A DNA stretch of 6,242 bases from an uncultured Nocardiopsis sp. Its GTDB lineage: Bacteria > Actinomycetota > Actinomycetes > Streptosporangiales > Streptosporangiaceae. Below are positions 1 through 6,214 of the stretch, in pieces. Every line of letters starts with the position of its first letter. Position 1 is the stretch's first letter. The DNA lies in NCBI GenBank assembly GCA_937957845.1, contig CALGOD010001085.1, positions 1-6,242 on the forward strand. Direction: 5' to 3'. Made by a program: the position numbers and the translations under genes. The notes beneath the pieces were generated by a model. It was not told where the DNA came from, did not search any database, and saw only the letters and a program-made list of their open reading frames with translations.

Positions 1-815
1 TCGGGGTAGAGACGGTCCACCTCGGCGCGTACGCGCTTGAGGAACTCGTGGGTCTCCTTGAGGTTCTCGCAGTTGGTGCCCTCGCGTTCGTACAGGTAGG
101 GGACGGCGTCAAGGCGGAAACCGTCGATCCCCAGGTCCAGCCAGTAGCGCAGGACCTCCAGGATCGCCTCCTGTACGGCGGGGTTCTCGTAGTTGAGGTC
201 GGGCTGGTGGGAGAAGAACCGGTGCCAGTAGTACTGGCCACGGACCTCGTCGTAGGTCCAGTTCGAGGTCTCGGTGTCGACGAAGATGATGCGCGCCTCT
301 TCGTAGCGCTCGTCGGTGTCCGACCACACGTAGAAGTCGCCGTAGGGCCCGTCGGGGTCCTCGCGCGAAGCCTTGAACCACGGGTGCTGGTCGCTGGTGT
401 GGTTCATGACCAGATCGGTGATGACGCGGATGCCGTGCCGGTGCGCCTCGTCCAGGAGCTCCACGAAGTCGGCGGTGCGGCCGAACTCCGGGAGGATCTT
501 GAAGTAGTCCGAGATGTCGTATCCGCCGTCGCGCAGAGGGGACTCGTACATCGGCAGCAGCCAGATGCAGTCGATCCCGAGCCACTGGAGATAGTCCAGT
601 TTCTGCACCAGTCCGGCGAGATCGCCGGTGCCGTCGCCGTTGGAGTCGTAGAAGCCTCGGGCGAGTACCTCATAGAAGACGGCGTGCTTGTACCAGTAGG
701 GATCACTGGTGCCACCGGAGGACATGAGAGGGCCGGTGGCGGCCCCGGTGGCCGGGGTGAGCGGACCGTGTTCAGCGGGACCTTTTCCGCCGGGGCCGGG
801 CTCGTCTTTGCTCAT
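1..815 (-). CDS. treS: Trehalose synthase / maltose alpha-D-glucosyltransferase (GH13), N-terminal part, cut by window edge
   Basis: Cytoplasmic enzyme that interconverts trehalose and maltose; in actinomycetes it feeds maltose to maltokinase and GlgE. The visible 271 residues are the N-terminal half or less of a family usually about 550-600 aa long; the 3' end lies beyond base 1. Seen: a 35-residue Gly/Pro/Ser-rich leader, then the GH13 barrel opening with DPYWYKHAVFYEV; conserved region I as DLVMNH at residues 134-139; QPDLNY at 204-209; and region II GFRLDAVPYL, whose Asp236 is the expected catalytic nucleophile. The acid/base Glu and the second conserved Asp are outside the window. ATG 815 is chosen because GGGGAG sits 6 nt upstream and an in-frame TAG directly precedes it; a later ATG at 725 lacks a good ribosome site. 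It follows glgE on the same strand after 106 nt, so an operon is likely. Family assignment is firm; whether a maltokinase domain is fused C-terminally cannot be seen. Confidence 0.95.
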   Translation of the reverse strand, partial: MSKDEPGPGGKGPAEHGPLTPATGAATGPLMSSGGTSDPYWYKHAVFYEVLARGFYDSNGDGTGDLAGLVQKLDYLQWLGIDCIWLLPMYESPLRDGGYDISDYFKILPEFGRTADFVELLDEAHRHGIRVITDLVMNHTSDQHPWFKASREDPDGPYGDFYVWSDTDERYEEARIIFVDTETSNWTYDEVRGQYYWHRFFSHQPDLNYENPAVQEAILEVLRYWLDLGIDGFRLDAVPYLYEREGTNCENLKETHEFLKRVRAEVDRLYP

Positions 816-821
816 CTACTG

Positions 822-827
822 CTCCCC
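822..827 (-). promoter_or_regulatory. Ribosome binding site of treS
   Basis: GGGGAG on the minus strand, 6 nt before ATG 815. It decides the start over the internal ATG at 725 and shows that treS has its own translation initiation signal, so it does not depend on coupling to glgE. Confidence 0.75.
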
Positions 828-872
828 ACCAAAATGTTCGACGTCGGATCAACGGGCGTTCGGGGCATGGCG

Positions 873-903
873 GGAGCTCCGCCGGATCGAACCGGCGGGC
901 TCC
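873..903 (-). promoter_or_regulatory. Stable hairpin in the glgE-treS intercistronic gap
   Basis: Reading the minus strand, GGAGC + CCGCCGG, a 6-nt loop TTCGAT, then CCGGCGG, one unpaired A and GCTCC. This is a 12-bp, almost entirely GC stem with a single bulge, 18 nt after the glgE stop and 57 nt before the treS start. No T-run follows in the glgE direction, so a classic intrinsic terminator is unlikely. An RNA stability element, a barrier to 3' exonucleases or a partial attenuator that sets the glgE:treS ratio would fit. The structure is seen; the role is inferred. Confidence 0.55.
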
Positions 904-921
904 GGACCCGTCCCGGGGCTG

Positions 922-2892
922 CTATCTGCCGCTGACGGTGAACACGTGTGCGGGACCGGTCGCGGGGTCGAGGCGGACGTAGTTGTCCGCGCCCCAGGTG
1001 TAGGAACGGCCGGTCAGCTCGTCGGTCACCTTGAACTCCTCCTTCCGTGCGAGGCCGAGGGACGGCAGATCCAGGTGCACCGTGGCCTCACGGGCGTGGT
1101 GCGGGTCGAGGTTGACGACGGCGATGACCACGTCGTCGGGGTCTTCGGGGCCGGCGCCGGGCCGGTGTTTGGAGAAGCAGATGAGCTCGGGCCGGTCCAC
1201 GTGGTGGAAGCGCAGGTTGCGCAGCTCACGTAGCGCCGGGTGCTCGCGACGCAGTCGGTTGAGCAGCGTGATGAGTCCGGTGAGGCTCTCTCCCGAGGCC
1301 TCGGCCGCGGCCCAGTCACGTGGCCGGTACTGGTACTTCTCCGAGTGCAGGTACTCCTCGCTGCCCGGTGCGGCGGGGGTGTTCTCGCACAGTTCGAATC
1401 CGGAGTAGATGCCCCAGGTGGGGGAGAGCAGGGCCGCCAGGACCGCGCGTACCGCGAAGGCGGGCCTGCCTCCGTTCTGGAGGTAGGCGTGCAGGATGTC
1501 CGGGGTGTTGGCGAAGAAGTTGGGGCGCAGGTAGTGGGCGGTCTCCCGACTCAGCTCGGTGAGGTAGTCGGTCAACTCCTCCTTGCCGTTGCGCCAGGTG
1601 AAGTAGGTGTAGGACTGGTGGAAGCCGATCTTGGCCAGGACGCGCATCATCGCGGGACGGGTGAAGGCCTCGGCGAGGAAGAGCACGTCCGGGTGCCGGC
1701 GGGCGACGTCCGCGAGCAGTCGCTCCCAGAAGACGACGGGTTTGGTGTGCGGGTTGTCGACACGGAAGATGCTGACGCCATGGTCGATCCAGTGCTCGAC
1801 CACCCGCAGGACCTGCGCGTACAGCCCCTCGAAGTCGTTGTCGAAGTTGAGGGGGTAGATGTCCTGGTACTTCTTCGGCGGGTTCTCGGCGTAGGCGATG
1901 GAGCCGTCGGCCCGGGTGGTGAACCATTCGGGGTGCTCGGTGACCCACGGGTGGTCGGGTGAGCACTGCAGAGCCAGGTCCAGGGCGATCTCGAGGCCGT
2001 GCTCGCGCGCCTCGGCCACGAAGGCGTCGAAGTCCTCGATCGTGCCGAGGTCGGGGTGGACGGCGTCGTGACCTCCGTCGGCGGAGCCGATGGCCCACAC
2101 CGATCCGGGTTCGCCGGGACCGGCGGTCAGGGCGTTGTCGGCCCCCTTGCGGTGAGTGGTGCCCACCGGGTGGATGGGCGGCAGATAGACCACGTCGCAG
2201 CCCATGTCGGCGATGGCGGGCAGGCGCTTGGCCGCGGTGGCGAAGGTGCCCGAGAGTTCGTGGCCGGGTGCCGTGTCGACCTGCGCACCCTCCGAACGAG
2301 GGAAGAACTCGTACCAGGAGCCGAACAGGGCACGTTCGCGGTGCACGACCACGCTGGTGCGCTGGGACCTGGTGACCAGTTCGCGGAGGGGGGACCGCTC
2401 CATCTCGGCGAGGACCTCGGGCGTGAGGGCCGCGGCCAGGCGCCGTGTCGGGCTGAGAGAGGTGTCGCGCAGGGCTTTGGCGGCCGCGGTCAACACGGGT
2501 TTGCGGGGAACGCGACGCGCGGCACGGGCGAGCAGCCGGGCGCCCTCCTCCAGGACCAGGGCGGTGTCCTGGTCCAGCGGGATCTTGACCTGTGCGGCGT
2601 GGTACCAGGTGACGAAGGGGTCGGTCCACGACTCGACGGCGAACGACCACTTCCCCTCGGCCGGAAGGCTGATCTCGGCCTCGTGGCGGTCGGTACCGGG
2701 AGAGTGTTCGCGCATGGGCACGAGGCGCTCGCGGCGTCCCTTGGGGGAGTAGACGACGACGCCCGCGGCGAGGGATTCGTGTCCCTCGCGGATCACCGTC
2801 GCGCCCACGGTAAAGCGTTCTCCGGGAACGGCTTTGACCGGGCCGAGATCGTTGTCGGGAGTGATGTCGAAGATGGGCAGGCGTCCGATCAC
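922..2892 (-). CDS. glgE: Alpha-1,4-glucan:maltose-1-phosphate maltosyltransferase GlgE
   Basis: Cytoplasmic GH13 enzyme that transfers maltosyl units from alpha-maltose-1-phosphate to the non-reducing end of alpha-1,4-glucan, the key step of the GlgE pathway. The 656 aa are complete and close to the usual 660-700. Seen: N-terminal beta domain (about 1-100, opening IGRLPIFDI), a helical segment (about 107-180), then the catalytic barrel. Nucleophile Asp379 in FRVDNPHTK, acid/base Glu408 in FLAEAFTRP and transition-state stabiliser Asp465 in NTPDILHA have the same spacing (29 and 86 residues) as the known Streptomyces coelicolor residues 394, 423 and 480. NPPKKYQDIYP at 337-347 matches the donor phosphate-binding stretch. 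A C-terminal beta domain ends the protein. The start is GTG at 2892: an in-frame TAG at 2896-2898 blocks anything longer, and the homologous region begins at this residue. There is no Shine-Dalgarno. treS follows downstream, consistent with a glgE-treS operon. Confidence 0.97.
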   Translation of the reverse strand: MIGRLPIFDITPDNDLGPVKAVPGERFTVGATVIREGHESLAAGVVVYSPKGRRERLVPMREHSPGTDRHEAEISLPAEGKWSFAVESWTDPFVTWYHAAQVKIPLDQDTALVLEEGARLLARAARRVPRKPVLTAAAKALRDTSLSPTRRLAAALTPEVLAEMERSPLRELVTRSQRTSVVVHRERALFGSWYEFFPRSEGAQVDTAPGHELSGTFATAAKRLPAIADMGCDVVYLPPIHPVGTTHRKGADNALTAGPGEPGSVWAIGSADGGHDAVHPDLGTIEDFDAFVAEAREHGLEIALDLALQCSPDHPWVTEHPEWFTTRADGSIAYAENPPKKYQDIYPLNFDNDFEGLYAQVLRVVEHWIDHGVSIFRVDNPHTKPVVFWERLLADVARRHPDVLFLAEAFTRPAMMRVLAKIGFHQSYTYFTWRNGKEELTDYLTELSRETAHYLRPNFFANTPDILHAYLQNGGRPAFAVRAVLAALLSPTWGIYSGFELCENTPAAPGSEEYLHSEKYQYRPRDWAAAEASGESLTGLITLLNRLRREHPALRELRNLRFHHVDRPELICFSKHRPGAGPEDPDDVVIAVVNLDPHHAREATVHLDLPSLGLARKEEFKVTDELTGRSYTWGADNYVRLDPATGPAHVFTVSGR

Positions 2893-2905
2893 TGGCTACA
2901 CCGTA
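2893..2905 (-). promoter_or_regulatory. Putative -10 element of a leaderless glgE promoter
   Basis: On the minus strand TACGGT (2905-2900) matches the actinobacterial -10 pattern TANNNT and is followed by 7 nt (GTAGCCA) and then the GTG start. That spacing would put the transcription start on or next to the start codon. No purine-rich ribosome site lies in the preceding 45 nt, as expected of a leaderless message. The -35 position (CAAAAC or CCAAAA at a 17-18 nt spacer) is not consensus, which is common for such promoters. Assigned by pattern only. Confidence 0.4.
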
Positions 2906-2932
2906 ATTGTCGTGGTTCGGGCGTTTTGGAGG

Positions 2933-2968
2933 AGTTCTGATTTTCGGCAGGCGAAAATAAGCAGAACT
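2933..2968. repeat. Interrupted inverted repeat (14 paired bases) upstream of glgE
   Basis: On the plus strand AGTTCTG (2933-2939) pairs with CAGAACT (2962-2968) and ATTTTCG (2940-2946) pairs with CGAAAAT (2952-2958). The loop is GCAGG and there is a 3-nt AAG bulge on one side. It lies 28 bp upstream of the proposed glgE -10 box, spanning and extending beyond where activators or repressors normally bind. It has no T-run on either strand, so terminator function is not supported. It could be a regulator binding site or, if transcription starts further upstream, a 5' leader hairpin. A weak alternative promoter (TTGCCC, 16 nt, TATTTT on the minus strand) overlaps it. Confidence 0.5.
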
Positions 2969-3304
2969 TGATAGAGGGCAAGGTGGAGTTAACGAAGCGT
3001 CCGGAACCGAAGCTGCCCGGATTGCGTCTTCGATGTCATCCACGGTCTATCGTCAGCCCTCTTGTGAGGTTTGGCGGAGTAGCCGGGCCGAATAATTTCT
3101 GTGATCCTCGCCACATCGGATGTCCAGGTGAAGAGCTGGTATTTGGCGGGTTCCTCCCGGACAAACCACCACAAAGCGGCCATAGAGTTGCAGCTGATGC
3201 AGGCGTCTCTGTGGTTGATTTGCGGCGACTTCTGGGGGAATGCCAAAAAACTCATTGGTCACGTTGCGTCGCGCGGCGAGGTGGGTAGGGATGAACGAAT
3301 GCGC

Positions 3305-3344
3305 CCATGGGGTCCGCAGGCCTATTCCGGACACCCAGGCATGG
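3305..3344. repeat. Imperfect inverted repeat in the intergenic region
   Basis: CCATG (3305-3309), GG (3310-3311) and GTCCG (3312-3316) pair with CGGAC (3328-3332), CC of the CCC at 3334-3336, and CATGG (3340-3344). That gives 12 base pairs interrupted by small unpaired runs on the 3' side and an 11-nt loop that contains AGGCCT. It sits in a locally GC-richer patch of the gap, about 290 nt before the penicillin-binding protein start. It could be part of a leader RNA; chance is not excluded. Confidence 0.25.
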
Positions 3345-3574
3345 CCGAAAGTCCTGCGAAGAAGATCTTTTGCCGGATTCGTTTCTTCATGGGTGGTCGG
3401 TTCTGCGTGATTCTCCTGTGGCCTGTTGCTGGATATCGCGCCGTGCGTCTGTTTTGGTGGCATTGGGGAACTATGTTCACCCTGAGATGCTTTGCTGTGG
3501 ATTGGTGAAGCTTTTCAGTGACACGCCCGGTTCTTCGGCTCTCTCTTTGCGGCGGGTCTGGGAGCGTGGTCGAT

Positions 3575-3588
3575 GGACAGCTCTGTCC
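3575..3588. promoter_or_regulatory. Short palindrome upstream of the penicillin-binding protein gene, possible operator
   Basis: GGACAG, 2 nt, CTGTCC: six perfectly matched bases in each arm, with the inner edge 43 nt before the GTG start. Position and symmetry suit a dimeric regulator site near the promoter. The two-base spacing is too tight for a stable RNA hairpin, so a DNA site is the better reading. No regulator family is recognised from the motif. Confidence 0.3.
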
Positions 3589-3621
3589 GCGCGATCCGCG
3601 GGCGGGGCGGGACACGGTCGT

Positions 3622-3627
3622 AGGGGG
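3622..3627 (+). promoter_or_regulatory. Ribosome binding site of the penicillin-binding protein gene
   Basis: AGGGGG 4 nt before GTG 3632. It favours this start over the upstream in-frame GTG at 3518, whose best upstream match is a poor GGTGAAG, and over the internal ATG at 3674. Confidence 0.55.
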
Positions 3628-3631
3628 CGAC

Positions 3632-6175
3632 GTGACGGAGTCGAACAAGCGCCCGACGAGCGGGCGGCACGAGATGCCGCGCGGGAGGGGAGAACGCACC
3701 GCATCCCCGCTTCGGCGATTGCGGGACGTGATCCCCGAACAGTGGCTCACGGTTCTGCGCGAGAGGCTCTCCCAGCCGGCGCCGGAGAGGACCCGGAAGG
3801 ACACGGTCCGGCACCTGGCGGGGACCAGCGCGGTGGCCGGACTGCTGACGGCTGCGATGGTGTTGCCGTGGGCGGGGGCCATGGGACTGGCGGCCAAGGA
3901 CTCGGCGGCGGCCTTCATGGCCCTGCCCAGCGATCTGGACATCCAGCCCCTGTCGGAGAGGATCCTGCTCACCGACGTGGACGGCGAGCCGATCGCGGAG
4001 GTCGCCGAGAGCGAGCGCGACGTGGTGCCCTTGGACGAGATCAGCCCCTGGGTGCCCGCGGCGCTCATGGCGATCGAGGACGACCGTTTCCACGAACACT
4101 CCGGTCTGGACCTGCGCGGCCTGTTCCGGGCCGCGGTGCGCACCGCGCTGGGGGACACCCAGGGCGGCTCGACCATCACCCAGCAGTACGTGAAGAACCT
4201 CCTCATCGAGCAGGCCGACGACGAGGAGGACGTGGAGAGCGCCAGCGCGCAGACCCTGGCGCGCAAGATCCAGGAACTGCGCTACGCCATCGAGGTCGAG
4301 GAGAAGTTCACCAAGGACGAGATCATGGCGGGCTACCTGAACCTCGCCTACTTCGGACAGGGCGCGCACGGGATCGAGATCGCCTCGCGGCGGTACTTCT
4401 CCGTTCCCGCCTCCGAGTTGGATCCCGCACAGGCCGCCACGATCGTGGGACTGGTGCGTGCCCCCTCCTACTACGACCCGCTCACCAACCCCGAGGCCGC
4501 CCGCGAACGACGCGACGTGGTGCTGGACCGGATGGCGGCCACCGGACACCTGCGGGAGCAGGAGGCCGAGGAGTACAAGGCGACGGAGCTGGAGGTGGAC
4601 GCGACCCCGCGTGGAGGCAGCTGCTACCACAGCGAGAACCCGTCCTTCTGCGACTACGTCATGCGGTGGTTGCGCGGCTCCGAGGAGCTCGCCGGCACCC
4701 AGGAAGAGCGCGACCGGATCATCGGGCAGGGCGGCATCACCGTGCGCACCACGCTGGACGGCGACATGCAGAACGCCTCGAAGGAGGCGATCGAGAGGTT
4801 CGTCCCGGCGGACGAGTCCACCAAGTTCGCCGCCCAGGTGATCGTGGAACCGGGCAGCGGCCGGGTCCGCGCGATGGCCCAGAACATGGGCTACGGCTTC
4901 GACGACGAGCCGGGCACCACGTCCATCAACCTGTCCGTGGACCAGGCCGACGGTGGTTCCTCCGGCTTCCAGGCCGGATCGACGTTCAAACCGTTCACTC
5001 TGGCGGCGGCCCTGGACTCCGGGCTCAAGTACAGCACCAGCTTCTCCTCGCCCAAGACCGTGTCGGTCAACGGGATGCGCAACTGCGAGGGCGGCACGAT
5101 GGCCTCGTGGGACGTGCGCAACGCCGGCGAGAGCGACGGTGGCAGACACGACATGGTCAGCGGGACCAAGCAGTCGGTGAACACCTACTTCGCCCAACTG
5201 CAGAAGCGCGTCGGCCTGTGCGAGACCGCGAAGATGGCCGAACGACTGGGAGTCCACCGCGCCGACGGTCAGGAGATGGGCGTGTGGAACTCCTTCACCC
5301 TGGGGGACCAGGAGGTGTCCCCGTTGACCCTGGCGAGTGCCTACGCCACCTTCGCCGCCCGGGGCACCCATTGCGAGCCGGTCCCGGTGGCCTCGATCCG
5401 GATGGGGGACGAGGGAGCCGAGGAGATCGAGGTGGACACCGACTGTGAGGAGGTGATCGACTCCGAGGTCGCCGACGGTGTCAACCACCTGCTTCAGCAG
5501 ACCTTCAAGGGCGGTACCGCCAACGGCCTGGACGTCGGGCGTCCGGTGGCCGGCAAGACCGGTACGACCGACAGCGCCGCCTACGCGTGGTTCGCGGGAT
5601 ACACGCCCAACCTGGCCTCGACCGTGGTGGTCGGGGATATCCGCGGTGGTGAGGAGAACCCGCTCCAAGGCGTGACCATCGGTGAGCGGTACTACGGGAT
5701 CGTCTACGGCGCCACCCTGCCCGGACCGATCTGGCAGGCCTCCATGCGCGAGGCCCTCGCGGGGCTGGAGAAGAAGAAGTTCGCCCCCTCACCGAAGTCC
5801 TACGGCAGTCCGTCCGGCAAGTCCTCCGGCTCCGGCTCCGGCTCCGGAGACGGCGGTGGCGGTACCGGTGGCGGTACCGGGGGCGGTGGAGGAACCGACA
5901 CGGGTGGTACGGGCGGCGGTGGCGGTACCGGCGGTGAGGGAACCGGCGGGGGCGGTACCGGTGGCACAGGCGGCGGTACCGGCGGCGGAGGTGAGGGAAC
6001 CGGCGACGGCGGTACCGGAGGTGGCACCGGCGATGGGGGTACCGGAGGTGACACCGGTGATGGAGGTACCGGCGGTACCGGAGGTGGCACCGGCGAGGAC
6101 GGTGCCGGCGGTGGCGATGGCGGAGGTGACACCGGTGGTGGAGAGACCGGTGAGGGCGGTGAAGGAGGGACCTGA
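3632..6175 (+). CDS. Class A (bifunctional) penicillin-binding protein: GT51 transglycosylase plus transpeptidase
   Basis: Membrane-anchored enzyme that polymerises lipid II into glycan strands and cross-links the stem peptides outside the membrane. With GTG 3632 it is 847 aa. Seen: basic cytoplasmic N-terminus (1-60); one membrane segment (about 62-88); GT51 domain (about 105-290) with AIEDDRFHEHSG, catalytic Glu149, GGSTITQQ at 178-185, RKIQE at 211-215 and MAGYLNLAYFG; then the transpeptidase with nucleophile Ser450 in STFK (450-453), SVN (515-517) and KTGTT (642-646). All active-site motifs are intact. All six cysteines (331, 340, 485, 530, 581, 605) are extracytoplasmic. From about 731 the chain is a low-complexity Gly-rich tail. 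No PASTA repeats are present. The start is inferred: codons 3518-3631 have about 68% GC in third position against about 84% just after 3632, and AGGGGG precedes 3632. It resembles actinobacterial PonA-type proteins; which paralogue it is cannot be told. Confidence 0.95.
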   Translation: MTESNKRPTSGRHEMPRGRGERTASPLRRLRDVIPEQWLTVLRERLSQPAPERTRKDTVRHLAGTSAVAGLLTAAMVLPWAGAMGLAAKDSAAAFMALPSDLDIQPLSERILLTDVDGEPIAEVAESERDVVPLDEISPWVPAALMAIEDDRFHEHSGLDLRGLFRAAVRTALGDTQGGSTITQQYVKNLLIEQADDEEDVESASAQTLARKIQELRYAIEVEEKFTKDEIMAGYLNLAYFGQGAHGIEIASRRYFSVPASELDPAQAATIVGLVRAPSYYDPLTNPEAARERRDVVLDRMAATGHLREQEAEEYKATELEVDATPRGGSCYHSENPSFCDYVMRWLRGSEELAGTQEERDRIIGQGGITVRTTLDGDMQNASKEAIERFVPADESTKFAAQVIVEPGSGRVRAMAQNMGYGFDDEPGTTSINLSVDQADGGSSGFQAGSTFKPFTLAAALDSGLKYSTSFSSPKTVSVNGMRNCEGGTMASWDVRNAGESDGGRHDMVSGTKQSVNTYFAQLQKRVGLCETAKMAERLGVHRADGQEMGVWNSFTLGDQEVSPLTLASAYATFAARGTHCEPVPVASIRMGDEGAEEIEVDTDCEEVIDSEVADGVNHLLQQTFKGGTANGLDVGRPVAGKTGTTDSAAYAWFAGYTPNLASTVVVGDIRGGEENPLQGVTIGERYYGIVYGATLPGPIWQASMREALAGLEKKKFAPSPKSYGSPSGKSSGSGSGSGDGGGGTGGGTGGGGGTDTGGTGGGGGTGGEGTGGGGTGGTGGGTGGGGEGTGDGGTGGGTGDGGTGGDTGDGGTGGTGGGTGEDGAGGGDGGGDTGGGETGEGGEGGT
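5822..6172 (+). repeat. Repetitive Gly/Thr-rich coding tail with an in-frame GGTACC array
   Basis: This stretch encodes the C-terminus of the penicillin-binding protein: a short Ser-Gly run (731-739), then 108 residues made only of Gly (71), Thr (21), Asp (9), Glu (6) and one Ala, with 15 acidic and no basic residues. At DNA level the core unit is close to GGCGGTACCGG. GGTACC occurs nine times, starting at 5861, 5873, 5924, 5954, 5975, 6011, 6038, 6065 and 6074. Every spacing is a multiple of three, so each copy reads Gly-Thr. The tail is probably disordered and extracytoplasmic, and could act as a spacer in the cell wall. Its repeats should be prone to length change by slippage. Confidence 0.9.
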
Positions 6176-6214
6176 CGCGACCGTGTGAAGCCCTGAAAGT
6201 CTGGGACGGAGGAA

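Larger units (their letters stand above)
2893..3631. other. Low-GC divergent intergenic region between glgE and the penicillin-binding protein gene
   Basis: About 740 bp without a gene I can defend. Base composition counted over 2941-3480 is about 55% GC, clearly below the flanking genes. Open frames exist on both strands (for example 2989-3255 minus, 3053-3463 minus, 3101-3508 plus), but none has a convincing ribosome site, recognisable domain or the position-specific GC pattern of the neighbours. The region holds the glgE promoter side on the left, several dyads, and the promoter and ribosome site of the penicillin-binding protein on the right. No tRNA, known riboswitch or insertion-sequence end is recognised. 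A decayed gene, an insertion remnant or a long regulatory leader are all possible. Confidence 0.6.

Noticed and set aside
873..903. GGTTCGATCC in the glgE-treS gap looks like the T-arm of a tRNA (possible tRNA remnant or attachment site)
   Set aside because: The loop is one base short of a T-loop and no D-arm, anticodon arm or matching acceptor strand is present; a simple hairpin explains it.
1999..2940. 313-codon plus-strand frame opposite glgE
   Set aside because: Antisense shadow with biased Gly/Val/Asp composition and no known fold.
1316..3043. 575-codon minus-strand frame overlapping glgE
   Set aside because: Alternative reading of glgE, Arg/Pro-rich and without domains; GlgE in its own frame is unambiguous.
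3241..3330. GAGGTGGGTAGGGATGAACG considered as part of a c-di-AMP (ydaO-type) riboswitch before a cell-wall gene
   Set aside because: The conserved blocks of that riboswitch are not found in the right order or spacing; the resemblance is a short G-rich string only.
3472..3479. GAAC-TAT-GTTC (3469-3479) considered as a LexA/SOS box
   Set aside because: The actinobacterial box has a 4-nt spacer between GAAC and GTTC; here it is 3 nt, and the flanking bases do not match.
3101..3508. 135-codon plus-strand frame and 136-codon minus-strand frame (3053-3463) in the gap
   Set aside because: They overlap on opposite strands, have no ribosome site or recognisable domain, and codon composition unlike the neighbours.
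3307..5448. 713-codon plus-strand frame overlapping the penicillin-binding protein gene
   Set aside because: Out-of-frame shadow, Arg/Gly-rich with no motifs; it starts in the low-GC gap and runs on only because stops are rare in this frame.
3515..5668. 717-codon open frame on the minus strand opposite the penicillin-binding protein gene
   Set aside because: Product of high-GC codon bias in the true gene; its translation has no recognisable domain while the plus-strand frame has all GT51 and transpeptidase motifs.
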